Shown: positions 44,539 to 52,733 of the stretch, piece after piece
How positions within the stretch are numbered: position 1 is the stretch's first letter
How the letters are laid out: every line of letters begins with the position of its first letter
Origin: Rhodospirillaceae bacterium
GTDB taxonomy: Bacteria; Pseudomonadota; Alphaproteobacteria; UBA2966
Reading direction: 5' to 3'
DNA: 52,733 nt
NCBI GenBank assembly: GCA_002690215.1
Contig: NZDS01000083.1
Coordinates: 1-52,733, forward strand
Made by a program: the position numbers and the translations under genes
The notes under the pieces: generated by a model
What the model was told of the DNA's origin: nothing
Databases searched by the model: none
What the model saw: only the letters and a program-made list of their open reading frames with translations

Positions 44539-47500
44539 TTATCCACCGGTGATTTTTGGCCCGGTGGTGGTACCGCTTTCCGGCATGCTTTCCCGGTAGC
44601 GTTCCAGGAAGGCTTCGAGCGTCCCGATCTGGGCCACGGCGCTTGCCGCCTTGCGGAATTCGATACTGGTCGGATCGATGCTCGAGGTCAGAACCTCGAA
44701 GGATTCGGCGTGTGGCGTATCGACAATTTTGGGCTGGTAACGCTGCCGCACTTGAGCGATGCCCTGAAGATCGTCGGCCAGCATCATGGCCACCGACATG
44801 CGTAGCAACCATTGGATCTCGTCCTCGGTTAGCGGCATCTCTTCCTTCCAGCGCTCACCCAGCAACGCCTGAATAGCACGCACCAAGCGCGGCCAGTCCT
44901 CGGCATGCCAGTAGACGTCGGAGCGGATCAGGTTGGCCTCGCGGCTGCGGTCGTTGATCAGCGCCTCCAGCGCTTCGCGAGTGCGGTCGAGGTCCGCCAG
45001 TGCACGAGCCCGCAGGTGCCGGCGCTTGGTCGCCGTGTTCCGCGGCAACAGCTTCCAGCGGCTCATGGTTAGCACGTCGAGCGCCTTCTGCGGTTTGCGG
45101 TTCGTTAGGTTGATGACAGCCAGCGTGGCCCCCACCCTGGCTCGCTCGGGACCCTTGAGGCGAAACTTGACTTGGTGCTCGAGAAGTTGCGAGGCGCGGT
45201 CGAGCAGATCGACGGCCACCAAGCGATCGGAAAGCTTGCGGATCATCTCGTCGCCGACCTTGCCGACCGGCGTCAGTTCGCGGAAATCGTAATACAGCGC
45301 CAGCGCCGCCACCGGCTCGAGCTCGTCGGCCTCGCCGTCGAGGTAGAGCAGCCTGAAGATGTCGTTCATTTGCTGGGTAAGGGCGCGGGATTCGCGCAGT
45401 TCGGGGAAATTGGTCACCGTGCTGCGCATGGCGGTCAGGGCATTGCGATAATCGCCTTCCTGAAGATAGAGCTCTCCCAAGCGCTTAAGCAGTCCCACTT
45501 CAAAATTGTCGCCGCGCCAGGCGAAGCGCAACCGCTCGAAACGATCGATGGCCTCGGTGGAATCGATATCGCCGCGCTTGAGCATCATGTTGGCCTGATT
45601 GAAGATTGCCCGGGCCCGGCTCGGACGGAACTCCGCTGCGATCACGGTCTCGAATGTATCGAGCGCCTGCTCTTCCTCGCCGACGATTTCAAAGCCCTCG
45701 CCGCGCACCAGGTCGACCTCGGCCGCCACCTCGAGACCCAGCTCCTGGGCCGCCAAGGCTACCAGCTGCTCATTGGCCATCTGCAGATCGTCTGCGCGCA
45801 ACGCGGCCTTGGCGGCACGCAGCCGGAACTGAGTCTGGATCTTGGGCGGAAAGCGGGTCACGGCTTGACCGGCGAACGAAAACTGATCGTGGGCGCGTTC
45901 AAATTCCTGCAATTCGGTGAGCAAGGCACCGCGCCACAGCGCCACTTCGCGGTCGCCGTCCAGCTTGCCGTCCAGGAGATCGTCCTGGGCGGCCTCGAGT
46001 TGGCGCAACTGGTAGCGTGCGGCGCCCCTGAGCGCCTTGAAATCCTTGCCTTCGGCCACCCGGGGCGCGTGCTCGCCGATGACCGACAGAACACCCAGCG
46101 CCTCGGCCGCCAGGCCTCTGGCAAAAAAGTACTTAGCAAGACGCCAACGCGGAGTATTGCGCTGGCCCGCCGGGGTAACCGAAACCTGGTACTGAAGCTC
46201 GCGCTTCATGCGGCGTACCGGCACTTTGGTATCGATCAGCCACTCGCTGTATTTGAAGAGCTGGGCCTCCTCGGTTTCCTCGTCTGCCGCGTCCGAGGTC
46301 TCCTCGGCTGTCTCTTCCTCCTCTTCGGCGCTTTTTTCCTGAGCCGAGGGGACGCCGCTGATCACCATGCCAGCCTTGGTGGTGATGGCGATACCATTGC
46401 GTAGCGTCTTGACCTCGACGTCGTCGGCCCAGGCCAATATGGCCACGCCCTGGGCCGTGGGCTGCAGACGAAATTCAACAAAATCGCGACGTCGGTCTAC
46501 TCCGCTGCCGGCCGCCATGATGGGCACGGTCTGGATTTCGTCGCCAACCTCTGGATCCTTGATGCGCACCACGCTGCCGACGTTGAGCACCGAGAGAAAA
46601 ACATGGGGACCGTCCTCGGCCGCCGGCTGCGGCCGGAGTTCGATGGGCGTTGCCGGGCCGCCGGCTTCGGGCGTCAGATCAACGATCCAATCCGCACCCT
46701 GACGCGACACTGCTGGTCCAAGGCCCGGGCGCAGGCGGAAGCGAAACGCGGTGGCTCTGGGGTTGGCAACTTGTTCGGCCAAGAACACACTTCCTTGGGC
46801 CGTCTCGGGAACCTCCTGCATGTCAACGCGAAAACGCTCGTCCAGCACCGCCCAAAGATGGCCGGCACGCTGGAACACAGCAAATGGAACCGGCGTCTTG
46901 CTTTCAAAGCGCAAGCGGGTGATGCCGGCGGCGCCTTGTTCAAAGTGCAACGTCAAATCCTTGACCTTGCCTTTGCGCTTGCGACCGTCCGCGGCAGCCA
47001 CAAGTTGCTCCTTCAGGTCCTCTCCAGCAGCTTTCCCATCCTTTGCGCCCTTCTTTTCACCCTGTGTCCCTTTATCCGCTTCGACCGACACTTTCGGTGC
47101 CGTGGCTGCCTTGCCCTGCTTGGCAGCAGGCGTCAGGCGCCGGGGTGAAGTGGAATCAGCTTGCTGCGCCACTGTCACCTTGGGCGCTTCCTTCGGCGGC
47201 GCTTCGCCGGGCTTGCCGAGCACGTCCAACACCACCTTGGTGCCGCTGCGGAAATGACGCAACCTGGCATCAGCAGCGATACCCAGCGAGACCCGAGATT
47301 TGCCACCGGCGACGCTGGCTTCGACGGCCGTCACGCGGGCTGGAAGGCGGCGTGCCAGCGGCGCTATGGCAACAGCGTTCGATCGATCAAATTCGATGTT
47401 GACCTGCGCCCCCTGGCGATCGACGCGGTAGCGCACATCGCCTGTCCAATCGAAAACCACACGGGTGAAGCCGGAGTGCTCACCCACCCGCACCGGCACC

Positions 47501-47970
47501 GGCGGTCCGCCTCCCGCGGCTGGTGACGGGGGTTTGGCCCCCGCCTTCGGCGGTGCCTGTTTGCCATCGTCGACAGCCGCAGACTTTGGCGCCACCGCGC
47601 CGGATGACGGTTTGATGTCCACCACCACCGTGTTGCCGCTGCTGCGCGAGGTGAGGGTGAAATCTCCGATCAGCGGCAGCGTCACCGTGTTGCCGGCCAG
47701 CGTACTTGCCCCCTTACGCACGTAAGCACCGAGATAACGATCGACGCGCGACAGGTCGGTCTCCAAGGGTCGGGCGAAGGTGATGACCAGCTTTTGCTCG
47801 CCTATTTCGGCCTTGAAGGTCACGGGCGCCGGCCAATCGAATACCAGACGTCCAAAACCGGGATGGGCCCAGGCCCGTGTGCGCACCTTGTCGGCCGCCG
47901 CGGCGCCAGCAGCCAGCGTCGTCAGCAGCCCGGCCGCCAAGAGCACTACCAGGTTAAACCTAAATATCAC
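44539..47970 (-). CDS. Large secreted AMIN-like beta-domain and TPR protein
   Basis: 1143 residues. N-terminal signal peptide MIFRFNLVVLLAAGLLTTLA then AGAAAA, so periplasmic. Four or so beta-rich segments resembling AMIN-type domains (for example RLVFDWPAPVTFKAEIG near 40; RVVFDWTGDVRYRVDRQG near 170; LRFESKTPVPFAVFQRAG near 350; FVEFRLQPTAQGVAILAW near 500) are joined by Pro/Ala/Lys-rich linkers and an acidic stretch near 580. The last about 500 residues are helical TPR-like (GVLSVIGEHAPRVAEGKDFK, RARALADLDRTREALEALIN). Overlaps the preceding MotB-like gene by 11 bases and is last in the flagellar operon. I do not recognise a named family; a motor scaffold role is proposed below. Confidence 0.75.
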   Translation of the reverse strand: MIFRFNLVVLLAAGLLTTLAAGAAAADKVRTRAWAHPGFGRLVFDWPAPVTFKAEIGEQKLVITFARPLETDLSRVDRYLGAYVRKGASTLAGNTVTLPLIGDFTLTSRSSGNTVVVDIKPSSGAVAPKSAAVDDGKQAPPKAGAKPPSPAAGGGPPVPVRVGEHSGFTRVVFDWTGDVRYRVDRQGAQVNIEFDRSNAVAIAPLARRLPARVTAVEASVAGGKSRVSLGIAADARLRHFRSGTKVVLDVLGKPGEAPPKEAPKVTVAQQADSTSPRRLTPAAKQGKAATAPKVSVEADKGTQGEKKGAKDGKAAGEDLKEQLVAAADGRKRKGKVKDLTLHFEQGAAGITRLRFESKTPVPFAVFQRAGHLWAVLDERFRVDMQEVPETAQGSVFLAEQVANPRATAFRFRLRPGLGPAVSRQGADWIVDLTPEAGGPATPIELRPQPAAEDGPHVFLSVLNVGSVVRIKDPEVGDEIQTVPIMAAGSGVDRRRDFVEFRLQPTAQGVAILAWADDVEVKTLRNGIAITTKAGMVISGVPSAQEKSAEEEEETAEETSDAADEETEEAQLFKYSEWLIDTKVPVRRMKRELQYQVSVTPAGQRNTPRWRLAKYFFARGLAAEALGVLSVIGEHAPRVAEGKDFKALRGAARYQLRQLEAAQDDLLDGKLDGDREVALWRGALLTELQEFERAHDQFSFAGQAVTRFPPKIQTQFRLRAAKAALRADDLQMANEQLVALAAQELGLEVAAEVDLVRGEGFEIVGEEEQALDTFETVIAAEFRPSRARAIFNQANMMLKRGDIDSTEAIDRFERLRFAWRGDNFEVGLLKRLGELYLQEGDYRNALTAMRSTVTNFPELRESRALTQQMNDIFRLLYLDGEADELEPVAALALYYDFRELTPVGKVGDEMIRKLSDRLVAVDLLDRASQLLEHQVKFRLKGPERARVGATLAVINLTNRKPQKALDVLTMSRWKLLPRNTATKRRHLRARALADLDRTREALEALINDRSREANLIRSDVYWHAEDWPRLVRAIQALLGERWKEEMPLTEDEIQWLLRMSVAMMLADDLQGIAQVRQRYQPKIVDTPHAESFEVLTSSIDPTSIEFRKAASAVAQIGTLEAFLERYRESMPESGTTTGPKITGG

Positions 47971-48679
47971 TGCGCACCCCTGCCCCTTCGCGGACCACGA
48001 TATCGACCCGGCGGCCGAGTTGGTAGCGCCGTTCTTCGCTGAGCTCGAAGCTCAAATCCTCGAAGCGCGAATCAGCATAGCCGAAAGCCGAGACCTGGTT
48101 GGGATAACCCGAATCCCTCAGTGCCAGGGCCATGGCCGTGGCCCGGGCCAGCGAAAGCTCCCAATTGGAGGGGTAGGCCGGCGATTGCACCGGGTCAGGA
48201 TCGGTGTGGCCGATCACGTCGACCCGATTCCCCACCACCAACAGAGCGTCGCTGAGAACCATGGCCGCGTTCACGGCCTCCTCGGTCAAGGTAGCGCTGC
48301 CGCGTTCGAACAGCGCATCGGCCGGCAACGAGATCACCAGCCTGTCATCGAGCGGCTGAATGACGGCCTGCTCCAGCACCTCGACGCCGCGCACCTTGTC
48401 GGCCAGCACGCGCCGGAAGTAATCCAGGTCGACAGCTTTGGGAATGAAGATCTCGGTTACTGGTACCTGGCTGGCTCGGTTTTGCGTCGGCCCCGCCTAG
48501 ACAGGGTTGAGCTTTATCGCGAGCGACTGGACGACGGCATTCCAGGCGCCTTGTTGCACCTCGCTCATGGAGAACAACAGCACGAAAAAAGTCAGCATCA
48601 GTGCCGTCAGATCGGTGAAAGTAATCAGCCAGGCCTGACTGACTTTCTTTTTCGGCGGCATGTCGAATTCGTGCGCCAC
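47960..48679 (-). pseudogene. MotB-like stator protein interrupted by an in-frame TAG
   Basis: One frame of 240 codons, 48679 to 47960, broken only by TAG at 48497-48499 (codon 61). Codons 1-60 hold the MotB N-terminus: SQAWLITFTDLTALMLTFF with the proton-channel Asp at residue 23, followed by LFSMSEVQQGAW. After the stop the frame continues 29 codons to a possible GTG (48409) and then a full OmpA-like peptidoglycan-binding domain (VIGHTDPDP, SLARATAMALALRDSGY, FGYADSR). GTG 48679 has GGAG six bases upstream; ATG 48661 is the alternative. The rest of the frame is intact, so the stop could be recent, read through, or a sequencing error. Confidence 0.8.
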
Positions 48680-48682
48680 GGG

Positions 48683-49363
48683 CTACTCCACGATCGGCTC
48701 GAAAGTGATCTTGGCCGCATGTTCCTGGCGCGAGAAGAAAAAAAACTCTATCTCATTGCGATCTCCCGGCCCCAGGCCGGGACTTAGGTTGATGCCGGGC
48801 ACGCCACGCTGGCGCAGCGCCCTCGCCAGGGCGCCGATGCGGGCCGCTTCCAGGTTGCCTTCAGCCGTTACTTGGCGCGGCAGTGCGTTGCCGCTGCCGA
48901 TCAGCATTTCGACTTCTCGGCGTTGGCCCGGTGACTGGCTGGAGAGAGCCTTTGCCAGGGCAGCCAACAAATCGTCTCGATCGGCCCTGATATCGGTCAA
49001 GTCCGGCTCGAAAATCTCCTCGGTGGCCAGAACCACCTTGAGGACTCCCGATGAACCCACCGTCCCCAGTTCTGGAGCCGGTGTCAGGGCACTGAAAGCG
49101 GCATAGATATCGCCGCTGAAATTGTCAGGCACCAGGGCAGTGTCCAGGTCGATGACACGCTCGACACGAAAAGCCGAGGCCAACGAGGGCTTGGTAAAGG
49201 CGGAATTGACGCTTCCCATGGCCGATTCCGATTTGCTTTTGTCGCGGCTGGCGATGGTATTGAGCATAATGAAGAAAGCCAGCAGCAGCAGGAACAGCCC
49301 GAGGAACATCAAGGTACCGGAATCGCGCTGGTCAATGGCTGCTTGAGGAGCTTTGTCTTGCAT
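48683..49363 (-). CDS. MotB-like membrane protein lacking the channel Asp
   Basis: 226 residues. One N-terminal transmembrane helix (LMFLGLFLLLLAFFIMLNTI, 18-37) and a C-terminal region that follows the OmpA plan loosely (REVEMLIGSGNALPR, NLEAARIGALARALRQRG, LGPGDRNEIEFFFF). Aligning FFIMLN here with FFVLLF in the neighbour puts Gly22 where that protein has Asp23, so it cannot carry the proton in the usual way. Its stop codon is three bases before the next MotB-like start. It probably pairs with or organises the neighbouring MotB-like protein; family recognition is moderate. Confidence 0.7.
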   Translation of the reverse strand: MQDKAPQAAIDQRDSGTLMFLGLFLLLLAFFIMLNTIASRDKSKSESAMGSVNSAFTKPSLASAFRVERVIDLDTALVPDNFSGDIYAAFSALTPAPELGTVGSSGVLKVVLATEEIFEPDLTDIRADRDDLLAALAKALSSQSPGQRREVEMLIGSGNALPRQVTAEGNLEAARIGALARALRQRGVPGINLSPGLGPGDRNEIEFFFFSRQEHAAKITFEPIVE

Positions 49364-49418
49364 GCCGCTTCAGTCGGCCTTTCCCACCCCACGCACCAGC
49401 CACTGCCGCTTGAGCGTC

Positions 49419-50051
49419 TTAGTCGAACAGGGCGTCGATATCGTCCTGCGTCACAGCCTGTTCGGGCAGTTGCGGGCCGTTCATAAGATCCTCGTCGGAG
49501 CGAATCTCACGTGGTTGACTGAGGACACTGGCCTCGACATCGTGTCCCACCGCCTTGAGCATGGCGATGACGGTGCTTTCGATCTGGCCCAATGCCTTGA
49601 CTACCTTAGTGATCCTCTGACCTGTAATATCCTGAAAATTCGACGCTTCATAGATCTTGGTGGTGATCTCTTGAAGCTTGATCGCGGCCGCCCCCTCCAT
49701 ACTGTCGGCTAGGTTGTCAAGTTCCTCGGCGGCGTCGAGGATGACGCCGGTGGCTTCCTCGGTGGCCCTGACGACGGCGTCGAGCTCATCTGACGCGACC
49801 GGGATGTGATGTTGCGAAATCTCTTCCGGTTGCACGCCGACGATCTCGGCCTTGACCTCTTCGATGAAGGAGACGAGCTGGCGCAACTCCTCCTGGACTC
49901 TGACGTCGAAGCCGGTGATGTCGCCGTCCATTGTGCGCATCAGGCTTTCCACGATTTCGGCGACATCCGGCAATGCCACCAGGCCGCCACGTTCGGCCTC
50001 GATTTCTTCCAGCCTTTTGCGTAGCGACAGCGTCAGTTCGTCTTCGTCCAT
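49419..50051 (-). CDS. cheZ: Protein phosphatase CheZ
   Basis: 210 residues. Long helical protein ending VTQDDIDALFD, the C-terminal peptide by which CheZ binds CheY. The central NFQDITGQRITKVVKALGQI carries the conserved QDxTGQ catalytic segment. It dephosphorylates CheY-P to end the flagellar signal. ATG 50051 is chosen: GGGA eight bases upstream and it overlaps the end of cheY; a TTG at 50090 would add 13 residues. Directly coupled to cheY, as in other cheYZ pairs. Confidence 0.92.
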   Translation of the reverse strand: MDEDELTLSLRKRLEEIEAERGGLVALPDVAEIVESLMRTMDGDITGFDVRVQEELRQLVSFIEEVKAEIVGVQPEEISQHHIPVASDELDAVVRATEEATGVILDAAEELDNLADSMEGAAAIKLQEITTKIYEASNFQDITGQRITKVVKALGQIESTVIAMLKAVGHDVEASVLSQPREIRSDEDLMNGPQLPEQAVTQDDIDALFD

Positions 50052-50076
50052 GGCCGTATCCCTGGCCGTGCTTAGC

Positions 50077-50463
50077 TCAGAACTCGCCAATCACTGCCGA
50101 CATCTTCTTCTTCAAGGTTTCAGCGTTGAAGGGCTTGACGATGTAGTTGTTGACGCCCGCCTGCTTGGCAGCGATGACATTTTCCGTCTTACTCTCGGCC
50201 GTCACCATGATAAAGGGGGTGGCCTTCAGCTTTTCGTCAGCCCGCACTTCCTTGAGAAACTGTAGTCCGGTCATGGGCTCCATATTCCAATCCGAAATGA
50301 CCAACCCGTACGAACGCTCCCGGCATTTCTGCAGCGCCATGCTACCGTCGGTCGCTTCGTCAACATTGCTGAAGCCAAGTTGTTTCAACAGATTTCGTAT
50401 GATCCTCAACATCGTCTTGTAGTCATCGACGATGAGGATATGAAGATTTTTGTCTACGGCCAT
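50077..50463 (-). CDS. cheY: Chemotaxis response regulator CheY
   Basis: 128-residue single receiver domain. Acidic pair Asp13/Asp14, phosphoacceptor Asp58 (LVISDWNM), Thr88 (VTAES) and Lys110 (VKPF) are all in place. No output domain, so it acts on the flagellar switch. Its overlap with cheZ (next gene) and its place downstream of fliM and MotE-like genes support CheY over a general receiver. Confidence 0.95.
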   Translation of the reverse strand: MAVDKNLHILIVDDYKTMLRIIRNLLKQLGFSNVDEATDGSMALQKCRERSYGLVISDWNMEPMTGLQFLKEVRADEKLKATPFIMVTAESKTENVIAAKQAGVNNYIVKPFNAETLKKKMSAVIGEF

Positions 50464-50544
50464 TCTCCGCTCCTCGGAACTTGCTACCTCCCGGAGGGAG
50501 GCGCACCATAATCCCCTATGAGTTCCCGGAAATCTTAAGAATCA

Positions 50545-50552
50545 ATGGTTAA
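50545..50552 (-). promoter_or_regulatory. CtrA half-site upstream of cheY
   Basis: TTAACCAT on the minus strand, an exact match to the CtrA half-site, in the 170-base gap before cheY; a further TTAA is at 50535-50538 but at 10-base, not 7-base, spacing. CtrA controls motility genes in many Alphaproteobacteria. Chance occurrence is possible. Confidence 0.35.
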
Positions 50553-50633
50553 CGTTAGCTGAACGTATCCGCGATGCTAAACGTCCAAAATCCCCGAATT
50601 ACCCCGAAATGACCCTCTGTGGCGCGGCCGATC

Positions 50634-51317
50634 TCAGCCACCGGTCTCGGGCAATTCGCGGCGGTACGCCAATTCCTTCGTCAGGGCTCTGGCCGAAGAC
50701 GGCTTCATCGCCGCCAACACCAGGGCCATCTTGACCTCACGCATGCGTTCGGCCACGTCGAGCAATATTTCCATCTCCATGTCCTCGAAGATGGCGGCCG
50801 CCTTTTTCGGTTTCATTGTTTCGTACATCTTGACCAAGCGCTTGATTTTCGCCTCCTTGCGCTCGTCGTATTCCTTGAGCAGCGATTGGATCTTGGCCTC
50901 GATGTCCTTGAGCTGGCCGATCTTGTCCTCGACGCGCCGCTCGGCCACCAGCAGCAGTTTTTGCCGCAAGTCGAGTTCGCGTTCGCGTTTGTCGAGGGAT
51001 TCGCGACGCACCACCAGGCTCTGCAGCATGTCGATTTCGGCCTTGCTGAAGCGTTGGGCCTCCCCTTCGTCACTGTCTTCGTCGGCACTATCGGATTCGT
51101 TTTCGTCATCGTCGGCGTCAGCCGATTTGCCGCCACTGTCCTCGTCCGCGTCCTCGGCGTCGGATGTTTCCTTTTCCTCGTCCTTGTCCTGGGCCTGAGC
51201 CGGGGTGACACCGGCAGTCAGCCCCTCGGCGTCCTGCCACAGACCGCCGAGCTTGACGCTGAACAGCAAACCCGCCAGCACGATCATCAAAGGTAAGATG
51301 CGCAAACGCCCGATCAT
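50634..51317 (-). CDS. MotE-like flagellar protein
   Basis: 227 residues. N-terminal signal/anchor (LPLMIVLAGLLFSVKLGGLW), an acidic low-complexity stretch (about 45-80, Asp/Glu/Ser), a long coiled coil (SKAEIDMLQSLVVRRESLDK) and a C-terminal MgtE-N-like helical domain (YETMKPKKAAAIFEDMEMEI). This is the plan of MotE, which in Sinorhizobium is a periplasmic chaperone for MotC. Family call good; the MotE name is by resemblance. It is between DUF6468 and cheY, 170 bases upstream of cheY. Confidence 0.82.
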   Translation of the reverse strand: MIGRLRILPLMIVLAGLLFSVKLGGLWQDAEGLTAGVTPAQAQDKDEEKETSDAEDADEDSGGKSADADDDENESDSADEDSDEGEAQRFSKAEIDMLQSLVVRRESLDKRERELDLRQKLLLVAERRVEDKIGQLKDIEAKIQSLLKEYDERKEAKIKRLVKMYETMKPKKAAAIFEDMEMEILLDVAERMREVKMALVLAAMKPSSARALTKELAYRRELPETGG

Positions 51318-51418
51318 GATCCGTATCCCGTTTTTCCGCCCCTAGTTCCGCCCAAAATTTCGCCCGTATATCCGTAGGCTTTATTGTTCATCAGATAGTG
51401 CCCGCTTCGCCGCACACC

Positions 51419-51841
51419 CTAGCGGGCCTCTCGCAAGGCCTCTCTGAGTTCGCGCTCTGAATCCGATTCCAGACCCGGGGGCGGCGGCGGCGGCACGACC
51501 GGCATTTCCACCACTTCGCGCTGCGCCCCTTCGCGCCCTGTATTGGCCGCCTGATCGGCAAGACGATCGCCATTGTCGGTCAGAAACGCCAGTTCATCAG
51601 CCAGCGCGCGCGCCTTGTCGATGCGTTCCTGCAGATCGCCGCCAACCTCCTGGGCGGCAATCTTAAGCCCGGTGATGCCGGCCTCGGCGCGCTCGATCGA
51701 ACGACTGAAACCACCCAGCAGGCGCTGTAGGTCGTCGTACGACGCGCGCAGCGCCGACAGCCGCCGGTTCAGTACCACGCAATAGAAGATGGTCGCCAAC
51801 AGCAACAGCGCTACCGCCGCATCGAGGAGCAGACCGGTCAT
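51419..51841 (-). CDS. DUF6468-like flagellar-locus protein
   Basis: 140 residues. One N-terminal transmembrane helix (LLLDAAVALLLLATIFYCVV), then an amphipathic helical region (LSALRASYDDLQRLLGGFSR) and a C-terminal Pro-rich stretch with PPPPPP. Matches the alphaproteobacterial DUF6468 group found beside fliM. The role is unknown. Its ATG overlaps the fliM stop by four bases. Confidence 0.7.
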   Translation of the reverse strand: MTGLLLDAAVALLLLATIFYCVVLNRRLSALRASYDDLQRLLGGFSRSIERAEAGITGLKIAAQEVGGDLQERIDKARALADELAFLTDNGDRLADQAANTGREGAQREVVEMPVVPPPPPPGLESDSERELREALREAR

Positions 51842-52733
51842 GTCGAGCTCTTCTCCGATGGCTTGGTTCCAGGTTCGATTCGAATGGCCATTGTATCACC
51901 GGTCCGACCCATGCGTCCCTCCATCAGTGCGACACCGCCGCAACTTATTTCGACCGGCGTTTCAGACGTGGCGTTGAGCATGATGGTGTGTCCGACGTGG
52001 AAGTTCATGACATCGCGCAACGACATCACCTGTTCGTCCAGTACGGCCTCCAGGGCAATATCGGTGTACCACAATTCGGTTGCCAAATGGCTTTCCCAAA
52101 TGGTGTCGCGACCGAACTTCTCGCCCATGAACATCTGCAGTAAGAGTTCGCGAACCGGCTCCAACGTAGCATAAGGCAAGAGTATTTCGACGCGGCCGCC
52201 GCGATCCTCCATGTCGACCCGCAACTTGATCAGGATGGCGGCATTGGCGGCTCGGCCAATGGTGGCGAAGCGGGGATTGGTCTCCAGCCGGTCGAAGAGG
52301 AAGGTGACCGGGCTGAGCGGCTCGAAGGCAGATCCCATGTCGGCCAGGATCACACTCACCAGGCGACCCACCAAATTGCGCTCGATTGTGGTGTAGGGCC
52401 GGCCCTCGATGCGCATCGCCGCGGTGCCGCGGCGGCCGCCGAGCAGCACATCGACGATAGAGTAGATCAGTGCGCTGTCGACGGTGATGAGGCCGTAGTT
52501 GTCCCATTCTTCGGCCCGGAAGACACTGAGAATGGCCGGCAACGGAATCGAGTTGAGGTAGTCACCGAAACGGATCGAGGTGATGTTGTCGAGCGACACC
52601 TCGACATTGTCCGAGGTGAAGTTGCGCAGCGACGTCGACATCAGACGCACCAAACGGTCGAAGACCACCTCGAGCATGGGCAAGCGCTCGTAAGAGACCA
52701 GGGCGCTGTTGATGATCGAGCGAATGCCCGACT
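51838..52733 (-). CDS. fliM: Flagellar motor switch protein FliM (5' end outside window)
   Basis: The last about 298 codons of FliM; the 5' end is beyond the window edge. SYERLPMLEVVFDRLVRLMS, the GGRRG middle-domain loop and the C-terminal SPOA domain (LWYTDIALEAVLDEQVMSLR, then GGVALMEGRMGRTGDTMAIR) are clear. FliM binds CheY-P and forms the C ring with FliG and FliN. First visible gene of the motor operon, ahead of DUF6468. Confidence 0.95.
   Translation of the reverse strand, partial: SGIRSIINSALVSYERLPMLEVVFDRLVRLMSTSLRNFTSDNVEVSLDNITSIRFGDYLNSIPLPAILSVFRAEEWDNYGLITVDSALIYSIVDVLLGGRRGTAAMRIEGRPYTTIERNLVGRLVSVILADMGSAFEPLSPVTFLFDRLETNPRFATIGRAANAAILIKLRVDMEDRGGRVEILLPYATLEPVRELLLQMFMGEKFGRDTIWESHLATELWYTDIALEAVLDEQVMSLRDVMNFHVGHTIMLNATSETPVEISCGGVALMEGRMGRTGDTMAIRIEPGTKPSEKSST

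Noticed and set aside
45172-46404. A 410-residue plus-strand frame inside the large TPR gene
   Set aside because: Antisense shadow with no family motif; the minus-strand protein has a signal peptide and consistent domain structure.

Overview
The window looks like a chromosomal segment of an alphaproteobacterium, probably Rhodospirillales-like. The evidence is high-GC coding sequence, a gene order typical of that class (ndk, ABC-F, holC, pepA, lptF, lptG, lptD, surA, pdxA, rsmA, then gmk, yicC, mltG, fabF, acpP, fabG, fabD, rpsF, rpsR, DUF2232, rplI, dnaB, alr, radA, cvpA, purF), and flagellar families such as MotE-like and DUF6468 proteins that are typical of Alphaproteobacteria. The taxonomic call rests on gene order and families I recognise, not on a search.

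Layout. 1-2590 (minus): a truncated class III cyclase gene, a SCO copper/redox protein with an acidic insertion, and an SDR. 2591-12353: ndk, an ABC-F ATPase, pirin, DUF1330 and DUF1127 proteins, a GcvA-like LysR regulator, a 157-bp palindromic MITE-like element, holC, pepA, and lptF/lptG. 12360-17748: lptD, surA, pdxA, rsmA. 17915-21132: an accessory block (amidohydrolase, antitoxin-like regulator, PPOX-fold protein, EthD-like protein, alpha/beta hydrolase). 21107-28409 (minus): gmk, yicC, a dapA-type gene behind a possible attenuator, mltG and the fatty-acid cluster fabF-acpP-fabG-fabD. 28644-31217 (plus): rpsF-rpsR-DUF2232-rplI. 31381-44529 (plus): cfa, dnaB, alr, a Mla-like permease/ATPase pair, radA, cvpA, purF, an SDR, a two-subunit CoA-transferase, a small membrane protein, a methyltransferase and a thioesterase. 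44539-52733 (minus): a flagellar motor and chemotaxis operon (fliM, DUF6468, MotE-like, cheY, cheZ, two MotB-like genes, and a large secreted beta-domain/TPR protein).

How they work together. Much of the window is envelope and macromolecule maintenance: LPS export (LptF/G/D), outer-membrane protein folding (SurA), fatty acid supply (FabD/G/F, ACP), phospholipid cyclopropanation, lipid transport, and peptidoglycan precursor and glycan processing (Alr, DapA, MltG). It is interleaved with replication (DnaB, HolC), repair (RadA) and translation (S6, S18, L9, RsmA) genes.

Most interesting points: (1) the flagellar operon ends in two MotB-like genes, one interrupted by an in-frame TAG and the other lacking the proton-channel Asp, followed by a 1143-residue secreted beta-domain/TPR protein that may be a stator scaffold; (2) S6, S18 and L9 all carry unusual low-complexity extensions; (3) a candidate promoter, leaderless leader peptide and terminator precede dapA; (4) a CoA-transferase gene appears to start with ATC; (5) a perfect DnaA box lies upstream of dnaB; (6) a MITE-like palindrome ends two bases from the holC stop codon. 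No rRNA, tRNA, CRISPR array or complete insertion sequence was seen. No gene-free stretch exceeds 300 bases.
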